The notes: a model not told the origin generated them from the sequence alone. Positions 31,711 to 40,906 are shown, counted from the stretch's first letter. The stretch: 64,000 nt of DNA from an uncultured Candidatus Thioglobus sp. (GCA_900180385.1 FXLX01000003.1:62001-126000), one strand, 5' to 3'. Translations and numbers: made by a program.

Positions 31711-34308
31711 ATGAAAACTGCTGAAATTAGACAAAAATTCCTAGATTTTTACACCTCAAGAGGGCATGCGGTTGAGCCGAGTTCATCTTTGGTTCCGCAT
31801 AATGATAAAACGTTGCTGTTCGTTAATGCAGGCATGGTACCGTTTAAAGATGTTTTTAGCGGCGTGGAAAAGCGCCCGTATACGCGTGCAGTGTCTTGCC
31901 AGCGTTGTGTGCGTGCAGGTGGAAAGCATAACGATCTTGAAAATGTGGGTTATACAGCGCGTCATCATACATTTTTTGAGATGTTGGGTAATTTCTCATT
32001 TGGTGATTATTTCAAGCGCGAAGCCATTGAATATGCGTGGGAGTTTTTAACGGTTGAGATCGGCCTACCAAAAGAAAAGCTTTGGATTAGTGTATTTGAA
32101 GAGGATGATGAGGCTGAAGATATTTGGGTGAATGAAATCGGCTTTCCAAGAGAGCGAATTTCTCGTTGTGGTGCCAAAGATAATTTTTGGAAAATGGGAG
32201 ATACTGGTCCGTGTGGCCCATCAAGTGAAATATTTTTTGATCATGGTGAGGATGTTGCCGGTGGTCCACCAGGCCATGCGGATGAAGATGGCGATCGTTA
32301 TATTGAAATTTGGAACTTGGTTTTTACCCAGTACGATAAACAAGAAGACGGCTATCTAAAACCGCTTTCTGCACCATGTGTGGATACGGGTATGGGTTTA
32401 GAGCGTCTAGCTGCAGTGCTTCAACATGAAAATAATAACTATGATACTGATGGCTTTAAGAGTTTAATTAAGACGGTAGTTGATTTAACCCCTAAAAATG
32501 CCGATATTCAAACAAATAATGCCTCTGTTCGAGTTATCGCTGATCATATTCGCTCAACTGCATTTATGATCGTAGATGGTGTAATCCCATCAAATGAAGG
32601 GCGTGGATATGTATTGCGACGTATTATTCGTCGTGCAATTAGACATGGGCATAAGATTGGTATTGAAAAAACATTCTTTTATCGATTAGCGCCAGTTTTA
32701 GCGTTAGAGTTTAAGGATGCTTATCCAGAATTAAAATTGGCACTAGCTAATGTTGAAAAGGTATTGAAACGTGAAGAAGAGCGTTTCGCACAAACCCTAG
32801 ATCAAGGTATGAGTATTTTAGAAGAGGCAATTTCAAGTTTAAAAGGTAGTGAAATTGACGGAAAAACAGTATTCAAACTTTATGATACATTTGGCTTTCC
32901 AATCGATCTGACGGCAGATGTGGCGCGTGAGCGCAACCTAACTATTGACACATCAGGCTTTGAAGTGGAGATGACCAAGCAGCGTGATCGAGCGCGTTCA
33001 GCGGGTGATTTTAAAATCATGCAAAAAGGTGTTGATATCACCCAAGAAACCGAATTTTTGGGCTATTCACAATTAGAAAATAACTCAAGTGTACAGGCGT
33101 TGATTAAAGATGGAAAATTGGTTGACTCAATTGATACTGGCGATAACGCCATTATTATTCTGCCTGAGTCTAGTTTTTATGGTGAATCAGGCGGTCAAAT
33201 TGGTGATAGTGGTTTATTGAGTAATAATACTGTTGAGTTTGACGTTAGTAATACACAAAAACAAAAAACAGGCGCTTTTGAGCATCATGGCGTTATGTTG
33301 GGTGGTGTGCTTAAAACGGGCGATGTGCTGGAGGCTAAAGTTGATGCGCGCAGACGCAAGAAAATTGCTCGCAATCACTCAGCAACGCATTTGCTGCATG
33401 CGGCACTTCGTAGTGTATTAGGTGAAACCGTTACTCAAAAAGGTTCTTTGGTCGATAGTGATAAATTGAGGTTTGACTTCTCTCATGATGAGGTAATCGC
33501 TAAAGCCGATTTAGATGAAATTGAAACTATGGTGAATCGTCGAATTTTAGGAAATTCTATTGTTCATACCGACATAACCGACATTGAAACTGCGAAAAAG
33601 AAGGGCGCTATGGCGCTGTTTGGTGAAAAATATGGTGACACTGTACGTGTGCTTAGTATGGGAAAAAACAACTTCTCAGTAGAGCTTTGTGGTGGTACAC
33701 ATGTTGATCAATTGGGTGATATCGGCTTATTTAGAATTACTTCTGAAGGCGGTATTGCTGCAGGTGTGCGTAGAATTGAAGCAATGACAGGCTATGATGC
33801 ATATCAATTTGATAATAAAACACAAGATAGTTTGAGTGCCATTGCACAGATGACTAAATCAAACAATGCACAAGCGGTAGAAAAAGTAGCGCAGTTAATT
33901 AAACATCAAAAAGAATTAGAAAAGCAAATTGCCACTTTCCAAAAGCAACTTGCAAGCAATCAAGGCGATGACTTGGTTGGAAAAGCGCAAGATATTAATG
34001 ACGTTAAACTATTGTCAACCGTTGTAGAAGGTGTTAGTGGCAAAGATTTACGTGATATTGCCGATAAACTTAAAGATAAGTTAGGTTCGGCTGTAGTGGT
34101 ATTAGCTGCAGTAAGTGGTGACAAGGTATCACTAGTAGCTGGCGTTACTAAAGATTTAACTGATAAATACCAAGCTGGAAAGATTCTTAATCATGTAGCA
34201 CAGCAAGTTGGTGGAAAGGGTGGTGGACGACCAGATATGGCGCAGGGTGGTGGAACAGATCCTGAGAAGTTGACTGAGGCTCTTGCCTCAGTTAAAGATC
34301 TGCTATGA
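31711..34308 (+). CDS. alaS: Alanyl-tRNA synthetase
   Basis: 'IRQKFLDFYTSRGHAVEPSSSLVP', C-terminal 'GGKGGGRPDMAQGGG'. Confidence 0.98.
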   Translation: MKTAEIRQKFLDFYTSRGHAVEPSSSLVPHNDKTLLFVNAGMVPFKDVFSGVEKRPYTRAVSCQRCVRAGGKHNDLENVGYTARHHTFFEMLGNFSFGDYFKREAIEYAWEFLTVEIGLPKEKLWISVFEEDDEAEDIWVNEIGFPRERISRCGAKDNFWKMGDTGPCGPSSEIFFDHGEDVAGGPPGHADEDGDRYIEIWNLVFTQYDKQEDGYLKPLSAPCVDTGMGLERLAAVLQHENNNYDTDGFKSLIKTVVDLTPKNADIQTNNASVRVIADHIRSTAFMIVDGVIPSNEGRGYVLRRIIRRAIRHGHKIGIEKTFFYRLAPVLALEFKDAYPELKLALANVEKVLKREEERFAQTLDQGMSILEEAISSLKGSEIDGKTVFKLYDTFGFPIDLTADVARERNLTIDTSGFEVEMTKQRDRARSAGDFKIMQKGVDITQETEFLGYSQLENNSSVQALIKDGKLVDSIDTGDNAIIILPESSFYGESGGQIGDSGLLSNNTVEFDVSNTQKQKTGAFEHHGVMLGGVLKTGDVLEAKVDARRRKKIARNHSATHLLHAALRSVLGETVTQKGSLVDSDKLRFDFSHDEVIAKADLDEIETMVNRRILGNSIVHTDITDIETAKKKGAMALFGEKYGDTVRVLSMGKNNFSVELCGGTHVDQLGDIGLFRITSEGGIAAGVRRIEAMTGYDAYQFDNKTQDSLSAIAQMTKSNNAQAVEKVAQLIKHQKELEKQIATFQKQLASNQGDDLVGKAQDINDVKLLSTVVEGVSGKDLRDIADKLKDKLGSAVVVLAAVSGDKVSLVAGVTKDLTDKYQAGKILNHVAQQVGGKGGGRPDMAQGGGTDPEKLTEALASVKDLL

Positions 34309-34509
34309 GTTGTGCGCACTTATTAACAACACCTTTGTTGTCGAAGTGCTCAAGATAGTCATTTATTAAATATAAATTCTAATCTTTCACACTTCTTACG
34401 CCTTGGTGTAGTCAATAATTGCATCACAATTAGGCGATATTTATTATTTAGATGGAAAAAGAGCCCATCTAAGTGGGCGATTACAGATAAATTATTACAA
34501 ACATTAGAC

Positions 34510-34541
34510 AATAAAAAACCCTCGAAAGAGGGTTTTTTATT
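34510..34541 (+). terminator. Rho-independent terminator AATAAAAAACCCTCGAAAGAGGGTTTTTTATT
   Basis: Hairpin with A/T flanks; could be bidirectional. Confidence 0.85.
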
Positions 34542-34561
34542 GAGCTTACTAATTACAAGTA

Positions 34562-34661
34562 TTTTTTACGAGAATGAGGTAAATGAAATAACGAACAAAG
34601 GCACATAGTTAAATCTATGCAACTGAGAGAGTTATGAATTTAACAAAATACTCGTAAAAAA
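34562..34661. other. Inverted-repeat-bounded structured intergenic segment
   Basis: TTTTTTACGAG (34562-34572) and CTCGTAAAAAA (34651-34661) are exact reverse complements, with an internal CATAG-TTAAAT-CTATG hairpin. Confidence 0.45.
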
Positions 34662-34673
34662 GACGCGGTAATT

Positions 34674-34964
34674 TTAGACGCAACCAGTTGGCTGGGGCAT
34701 TCCACCATACTTTGTGATTGGCTTCATAGGACCAGTCAACCATTCTTTAAAAAGAATTTTTTTGTCAACGCCTACAACTTTTGCAAATGTTCTAATTGGT
34801 GGTACAGAAGAATTTTCAGAGAAATATTCTCTTGCTGCACGAATCTGATTGACTTGAGAATCTGATAATGTAATTTCATCTTCTGTTGCCATTTCATGCA
34901 TGATCTCTTCAGTCCAAATTGAAGGGTCTACTAAGTAGCCATTTCCTGTTCTTTCTAATGCCAT
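34674..34964 (-). CDS. TusE/DsrC/DsvC family protein (stand-alone DsrC-like, single C-terminal Cys)
   Basis: 'GNGYLVDPSIWTEEIMHEMA...MPQPTGCV'; lacks the second C-terminal-arm Cys seen in the dsr-operon DsrC. Confidence 0.88.
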   Translation of the reverse strand: MALERTGNGYLVDPSIWTEEIMHEMATEDEITLSDSQVNQIRAAREYFSENSSVPPIRTFAKVVGVDKKILFKEWLTGPMKPITKYGGMPQPTGCV

Positions 34965-35075
34965 TGTAATACCATAGTAATTTAATTGGGTATATTATAT
35001 AAGATTGAGTAAGGCTGATTCCATATAAATACACATTTTGTTTGTATGGATATCTGCTCATCTATAGTTTAGGCG

Positions 35076-35100
35076 TTAAAAAACCCTCGTTAGAGGGCTT
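35076..35100 (-). terminator. Rho-independent terminator (minus strand: GCCCTCTAACGAGGGTTTTTTAAC)
   Basis: Hairpin CCCTCGTTAGAGGG with a U-tract on the minus strand; downstream of the 55-aa ORF. Confidence 0.75.
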
Positions 35101-35126
35101 CTTGATTTAGATATCCATTGCTGGAA

Positions 35127-35294
35127 CTATCTCATATCATCTAATTCTTCTGCAGACTTTATGCCTTTCTTGTAGTCTTGAGTTGTAGTTGTTGTTTCTT
35201 TACCTGTTCTTGCGTTTGAAGGGTTAGATGCGTTTAATGCTTCTACGCTGCTTCCTAAAGGTGGTCTGTTGCCTTTTGTAATGCCGTTAGCCAT
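35127..35294 (-). CDS. Small 55-aa protein of unknown function
   Basis: ATG at 35294 preceded by aggagaaaaca; MANGITKGNRPPLGSSVEALNASNPSNARTGKETTTTTQDYKKGIKSAEELDDMR*; below the ORF-track cutoff. Confidence 0.65.
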   Translation of the reverse strand: MANGITKGNRPPLGSSVEALNASNPSNARTGKETTTTTQDYKKGIKSAEELDDMR

Positions 35295-35417
35295 TGTTTT
35301 CTCCTAGTAAATTAAGTGTTCTGTTGTTTGTTAAAAAACAAGGGTTATTATATCAACTATGTTTAATTCGTAAGCTGTTTTTTTATAGGGCAATCGCATA
35401 GGTATAATTTGGCCTCT

Positions 35418-36296
35418 ATGGACTGGATGCAATTAACCTTACAAACAAGTAAAGATCAAGCTGATTTTGTTAGCGAGATATTAATGGGTTTGGATAGTGT
35501 ATCGGTTACTTTTAGCGATACTCAAGATGATGCTATTTTTGAGCCGCCTGTGGGCCATACACCTTTATGGCAGCATGTAACAATAACGGCCTTGTTTGAT
35601 TTGGATGTTGATCAAGAGCATATCAAGCAAATGCTCAGCCAAATTTGTCATATTGATTCTGTCGATTTTGAACTTTTGAAAGATCGCGTTTGGGAAGATG
35701 AGTGCAAGAAAGACTTCCATGCCATGCAATTTGGCCAAAGAGTTTGGATTTGCCCTTCATGGGAAGATAGTACTAGTTTGCCTGAGGATGCTATTATTAT
35801 CGATATGGACCCAGGTTTGGCATTTGGCACGGGAACACATCAAACGACTGATTTATGCCTGCAATATTTAGATGCAAAAATGCCAGTGGGTTGTAGCGTG
35901 ATTGATTATGGTTCAGGCACTGGAATATTGGCTATTGCCGCAATAAAGCTAGGGGCGATTAGTGCTGTTGCTGTGGATAATGATCCTCAGGCAGTGACTG
36001 CAACTATTAATAATATTACTGCCAATCAATGTCAAGATCAGATTAGCGTACTACATACTCAAGATGAGGGCCAGCTTGATAAGGTTGATTTACTTATTGC
36101 AAATATTTTGGCCAATCCTTTAGTTGGTCTGTGCAAGCACTTTTCAAATTTAGTTAAACAAGGTGGTGATATTGCCTTATCTGGAATTTTAAAAGATCAG
36201 TTGCCAATGGTATTGGATGCTTATGGTGAGTATTTTGAGTCACTTGAAGTTGAACAAAAGGATGATTGGTGTCGAGTAAATGGTAAGAGAAAATAA
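35418..36296 (+). CDS. prmA: Ribosomal protein L11 methyltransferase
   Basis: 'DPGLAFGTGTHQTTDLCLQYLD', 'VIDYGSGTGILAIAA'. Confidence 0.95.
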   Translation: MDWMQLTLQTSKDQADFVSEILMGLDSVSVTFSDTQDDAIFEPPVGHTPLWQHVTITALFDLDVDQEHIKQMLSQICHIDSVDFELLKDRVWEDECKKDFHAMQFGQRVWICPSWEDSTSLPEDAIIIDMDPGLAFGTGTHQTTDLCLQYLDAKMPVGCSVIDYGSGTGILAIAAIKLGAISAVAVDNDPQAVTATINNITANQCQDQISVLHTQDEGQLDKVDLLIANILANPLVGLCKHFSNLVKQGGDIALSGILKDQLPMVLDAYGEYFESLEVEQKDDWCRVNGKRK

Positions 36297-36300
36297 AGTT

Positions 36301-37350
36301 ATGACAAATAAAAAACAAATTAAAGCGGTATCCCTTATTTCTGGTGGATTAGATTCATTATTAAGCACCAAGTTGTTACTCGATCAAGGTATTCATGTTG
36401 AAGGTATTAATTTCTTTACTGGTTTTTGTGTAGAGGGGCATACTCATGCGATTCGCAAGCAGAAAAAAGACAAGCCAAAGCGTAATAATGCACTCTGGGT
36501 AGCTGAACAGCTTGGTATTAAGCTACATATTATCGATGTAATTGAAGAATATCGTGACGTGCTATTAAATCCTAAGCACGGTTATGGCAAGAACATGAAC
36601 CCATGTTTGGACTGTAAAGGCTTTATGGTTAAAAAAGCCAAGCAGTGGATGATCGAACATGATTTTGATTTTATTATTACTGGTGAGGTAATGGGTCAGC
36701 GCCCAATGAGTCAGCGCAAAGAAACCATGCCAATTGTGCAACGAGAATCGGGTGCTGATGATTTGCTTTTGCGACCTCTGTGCGCTAAACATTTGCCAGA
36801 AACTAAGGCTGAGAAAGAGGGTTGGGTTGATCGTGAAAAGCTACTTGATTTTTCAGGTCGTACACGTAAGCCTCAAATGGCTTTAGCTAAGGAATACGGA
36901 TTTGAAGATTATGCAACCCCAGCAGGGGGTTGCTGCTTCTTAACGGATAAACAATATTCTGATAAATTGGTCGATATGTGGCAGTCACGCGGTAATCGTG
37001 AATACGAACTAGATGATTTAATGATGCTTAAAGTGGGTAGACATATTCGCCCAAATCCGCGTTTTAAAATGATTATTGCCAGAGAAGAAGGTGAAGTTAA
37101 ATTTTTAGAAGGTTATCGCAATCAGTATGCCCATCTTTTTTCAACTAGTTGTAATGGGCCAATCGCGCTAATCGATGGCGAACCGAATCAAGAAGATTTG
37201 AAAATTGCCGCACAAATTCTTGCGCGATATTCTCAAGGTAGAGAAGAAGAAAGTGTTGATGTGGAAATTAAGCTTAGCGTTGGTGTAGTACAAAAATTGA
37301 GCGTTAAGCCATTTTTGGCTGATGAAATCGAAAAAATCTGGATGGTTTGA
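36301..37350 (+). CDS. PP-loop ATPase / tRNA-thiolation-like protein with a C-terminal NFACT-R/DUF814-like segment
   Basis: 'SLISGGLDSLLSTKLL', 'MNPCLDCKGFMVKKAK', 'GGCCFLTDKQYS', 'VGRHIRPNPRFKMIIAREE'. Confidence 0.72.
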   Translation: MTNKKQIKAVSLISGGLDSLLSTKLLLDQGIHVEGINFFTGFCVEGHTHAIRKQKKDKPKRNNALWVAEQLGIKLHIIDVIEEYRDVLLNPKHGYGKNMNPCLDCKGFMVKKAKQWMIEHDFDFIITGEVMGQRPMSQRKETMPIVQRESGADDLLLRPLCAKHLPETKAEKEGWVDREKLLDFSGRTRKPQMALAKEYGFEDYATPAGGCCFLTDKQYSDKLVDMWQSRGNREYELDDLMMLKVGRHIRPNPRFKMIIAREEGEVKFLEGYRNQYAHLFSTSCNGPIALIDGEPNQEDLKIAAQILARYSQGREEESVDVEIKLSVGVVQKLSVKPFLADEIEKIWMV

Positions 37351-37369
37351 AAAAAACACAATAATATAA

Positions 37370-37391
37370 TACTATTTATATTATAATAGTA
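37370..37391. promoter_or_regulatory. Candidate operator TACTATT-N8-AATAGTA upstream of the mazF-type TA module
   Basis: Perfect 7-bp inverted repeat in an AT-rich promoter region. Confidence 0.5.
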
Positions 37392-37417
37392 ATACTTTTT
37401 TAATTACTTTAAGTATT

Positions 37418-37672
37418 ATGAAAACAATTACCTTAAAAACCCAAGATGATTTTTTTAATGAAATTGGGCAAATGGCACTCGATGCACACTTGTCTAAAAG
37501 TGCATTTATTCGTAAAGCTATTAAAGTCTATCAAAAAAATCTTGAAAGAGAAAATTTTATTAAACAAATGCAAAAGTCTTCTTTTGAGACTAGAGATTTA
37601 GATGCTGAATTAAAGCGTGATTTTGAAGCCATGGACGACGAATATCTGTTGCCAGCTTGGGAAGAGAAATGA
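37418..37672 (+). CDS. Ribbon-helix-helix-type antitoxin
   Basis: 'DAHLSKSAFIRKAIKVYQKN'; overlaps the downstream toxin start. Confidence 0.75.
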   Translation: MKTITLKTQDDFFNEIGQMALDAHLSKSAFIRKAIKVYQKNLERENFIKQMQKSSFETRDLDAELKRDFEAMDDEYLLPAWEEK

Positions 37673-38022
37673 GTTTTGTTAGGGGTGGTGTTTATTTAGC
37701 CAATATGAATCCTAGCAGGGGCGCTGAAATTGGTAAAGTCCGTCCAGTTTTAGTGATTCAATCTAATCAGCTAAATAATATTCAACATCCAACAGTGAAT
37801 ATTTTGCCATTAACTTCGTGCTTAAAAGACGATACATTTTTGCATTTTAGAATTAAACAACGAGACCAATTAAGAGCAGACTCGGATGTTATTTGCGATT
37901 ATGTTCGCGCAATTGACGCAAATAAATTCACCTCAAATGCACTCACGACACTTAGCCAAAACGAGATGCAACAAATCGAAAAAAAACTTGAGTGGATATT
38001 GGGTTTTCATGATGAGCCTTAA
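37671..38022 (+). CDS. MazF/PemK-family endoribonuclease toxin
   Basis: 'VRGGVYLANMNPSRGAEIGKVRPVLVIQSNQLN', 'ADSDVICDYVRAIDANKF'. Confidence 0.92.
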
Positions 38023-38044
38023 CAAGGCTCTACCTTGTCAATTA

Positions 38045-38423
38045 CTATCTTGTAATATCGCTTAACAACTCAAGTAAATAATCTTTTTGTTTGGGTGTGG
38101 TTTTGCCTAGCAATTGATTGATTCTCAAGGTTTTAGTATTATCATCAACAGAATTGTGTTTTTTATTATCACCTTTGGCGCTGTCTCTACCAGTTGCTAG
38201 CCATTCAAATGACACCCCTAATACCAGCGAGTTTTACTAAATGTGCGGTAGATGGGTTGGAAATGCCACGTTCCCATTGTCCACAAATTGACCTAGACAA
38301 GTGCATTTTTGTTGAAAGTTTTGACTTCGACAGGTTTAAATTTTCTCTTCCAATTTTGATTCTATTGCCAATTTTATTGCTTTGTAGTTTTTCGCTATCC
38401 ATAATGTAATTTTTACTATCCAT
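38045..38423 (-). pseudogene. XRE-family HTH regulator, frameshifted at GGGG
   Basis: MDSKNYIMDSEKLQSNKIGNRIKIGRENLNLSKSKL...LVKLAGIRGVI*, continuing in a shifted frame as SFEWLATGRDSAKGDNKKHNSVDDNTKTLRINQLLGKTTPKQKDYLLELLSDITR*. Confidence 0.8.
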
Positions 38424-38476
38424 TAATAATAAAAATGACTATAATAAGTTTTCATTTAAAACTTTTACTATCCATT
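38411..38476. repeat. Exact direct repeats TTTTACTATCCATT (38411-38424, 38463-38476) with a partial third copy near 38389-38402
   Basis: Read directly; lie in the divergent XRE/beta-barrel promoter and at the XRE start codons. Confidence 0.8.
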
Positions 38477-38491
38477 TTATGGGAGTAGATC

Positions 38492-39651
38492 ATGCAATTT
38501 TTCAAAAACCTAGCTTTAATTAGCTTATCAATGTTTGTTATGCACGCCACAAATGCAAGCAATACAGCAGATAATATAGAGCTTTATACCCCCTCAATAC
38601 GGACGCTGTTAAAAACACCAACGGTATGGGTGTTAAATTCAACTCCGAGGATTTAAAACTAAAATTAGAACTTAGTAAGAATTTTATTAAAACCGGTGTG
38701 GTGGCAAAGTTCAACCCACAAGACTCTAAATTCTATTTCAAAACAGAGCTTAATCTGACCAATCAAAAACTTTTGCTGATGATAATTCTTCCGCAAGAGT
38801 TAATCAGGCTTCTGTAGCTTTAGCTACTGGATACTTGCTTAAAGATGATTTATATACAGAAGTTGGGATTTCTAATACCAGGCTAAACGGCAAAAATATT
38901 GGCAGTACCTATTCAATCGCAGATGAGACCACCAAGCTGGGTTATATTGAACTTGCCAAAAGAATAAAAACAGAGTTTGGCACGCTTGATACTAGCATTA
39001 ACGCAGGTAGAAGTTTTTATGAATTTAAAGACAATGAAGAAATCTTACGGCATTGCACTAGATTATTATCCAAGCGTTAATACAAAACTCAGTGCATCAA
39101 GCCAGTTTGAGCGTGGTAATAATATTAATAGATTAGGCGTTAAACACAAACATTGGTTTGCCAATGTTCAGCGTAATACCTCTCAAAACACTCATAAAAT
39201 TGAATTGGGTTTGAGCTTCGCCTTTGATAGTAACTTTGATTTTAGTACTTATTCAACAAATAATACAATGCCTCATTTGTCAGAACTTCATCGTTTTGAA
39301 GACATTGTACTTGCTCATAATATGAACATTCAAAACACAAAAGGCGTAAACAGGATAACACCACTTTCTCAACCGAGTATATCAATGGCAGACCAAAGTG
39401 TTGATGATGATGGCGGACTTACCGATAGACCTTTAACTCCACCTGTTGTAAGTAATATACAGACAGGTGCTATTTATGAGATTGTTTCCGACCCAGACAT
39501 GGGTTTAAGTATTAATACTAATACAGGAATAATGTTTTGGAGAGGAAATGAGGGCGGCAATCAAAATTTTATTATTACCATTAAAGTAATAAATCCTGAT
39601 GGTAGGTTTGCAACAACCAGTTTTGTGCTAACAGTTGTTGATACTCTTTAA
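38492..39651 (+). pseudogene. Outer-membrane beta-barrel protein with C-terminal cadherin-like segment, three frameshifts
   Basis: Signal peptide MQFFKNLALISLSMFVMHATNAS, then NTDAVKNTNGMGVKFNSEDLKL..., KTFADDNSSARVNQASVALATGYLLKDDLYTEVG..., SYGIALDYYPSVNTKLSASSQ... in three successive frames. Confidence 0.75.
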
Positions 39652-39739
39652 GATTGGTTTATTAGATTATTGTAATTAGGTTTCATGCAATGTTTTATCC
39701 TAGCCATTTGGCGAATGTGTTTTTTTTAAAGGAGAAGGG

Positions 39740-40436
39740 ATGATGTTAGATAGTATGATAAAAATAATTGACTCTGTTAAAATCCCAATTGGATTTTTGA
39801 CAGTACTTGTTGGTAGTTTTGTCGGTATTTTTCTTAATGTGCCTATGACGGAGAGTAATATAACCGTACTTATTATTGCCATGATGGTTGTATTGTCTAT
39901 TGCATTATGGGTTTTTTATTTTCCGAATAAAGACAAAACATTACCAAGACTAATAGACGATAACGAGTGGAATTCAAACAATACCTATGATTTGTTTATT
40001 TCTGTACCGATAGCATCTTTTGGTAAGAATAGAATTTACCAATCATCACAACAATCAATTAAATCTTTAATTCCAATTATTAAAGAAAAGTGTCAGTTTC
40101 AAGATATATTTTACGCAGGAGAAAACATTAACTCCCAAGATGATTTTGAAGATGAAGCCTTGGCATTGAAAAATAATTACAGCGCTTGTCTTAACAGTAA
40201 ATATTTTATGTTGGTTTATCCACAAAAAAACACCAAGTAGCGCATTAGTTGAATTAGGTTGGGCAATGGCTCACAAGAAACCCATCATCATTTTTACCAA
40301 AGATAGAGATGACTTGCCGTTTATAATCAAAAAAATAGACAGTGAATTTGCCGACATTAGAATTTACACTTATGTAGATGATGAGGATATTAAACAGAAA
40401 TTTAATGATGGGATGGATGTATTTTCTGAACAATAG
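39740..40436 (+). pseudogene. Membrane-anchored nucleoside-deoxyribosyltransferase/TIR-like domain protein, frameshifted at A7
   Basis: Two N-terminal TM segments; YDLFISVPIA...YFMLVYPQKNTK* continues in another frame as TPSSALVELGWAMAHKKPIIIFTKDRDDLPFIIKKIDSEFADIRIYTYVDDEDIKQKFNDGMDVFSEQ*. Confidence 0.65.
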
Positions 40437-40439
40437 TAT

Positions 40440-40664
40440 TTAACCGCCACCAACGGCTTTAATAATCTCGCAAATATCGCCTTTGTTCAAGACAAATTCG
40501 CCGTGTTGTGATTTGGGAATGATAGCTTCATTCACTTCCAAAGCGATGCGTTGATCTTGGTAGTTAAGCTGTTTAATTAAACTTTCAGCAGTGGCTGAAT
40601 TTTCTAATTCTAGCTCTTTGCCATTGACAATAACAATCATTTGTCCATTTTTCCAATAGCGCAA
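40440..40664 (-). CDS. thiS: Sulfur carrier protein ThiS
   Basis: '[24 protein letters not shown]...IIKAVGGG' C-terminal GG. Confidence 0.9.
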   Translation of the reverse strand: MRYWKNGQMIVIVNGKELELENSATAESLIKQLNYQDQRIALEVNEAIIPKSQHGEFVLNKGDICEIIKAVGGG

Positions 40665-40906
40665 GAAACAAATGATTTTGCTTTGGCTTTAGCAGAGTCA
40701 AAACCATGTACTGAATCAGTTTCTGGATAGCCTAAATCTAATAATACTTTTGCCAATTCATCTTTTTTAGAATCGTCAAGCTCAATACTAACGATGCCTT
40801 GTTCAATATTGATATCAATTTTATCAGTATCAAAAACAGCCATTAGTTTCTTGGTAATTGAGCCGGCACAACCACCACATTTAATATTTTCTACGGTAAT
40901 TTCCAT
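40637..40906 (-). CDS. Heavy-metal-associated (HMA) domain protein
   Basis: '[21 protein letters not shown]' CxxC HMA motif. Confidence 0.85.
   Translation of the reverse strand: MEITVENIKCGGCAGSITKKLMAVFDTDKIDINIEQGIVSIELDDSKKDELAKVLLDLGYPETDSVHGFDSAKAKAKSFVSCAIGKMDK

Noticed and set aside
38194-38409. Plus-strand 71-aa ORF
   Set aside because: Antisense to the frameshifted XRE regulator; no independent support.
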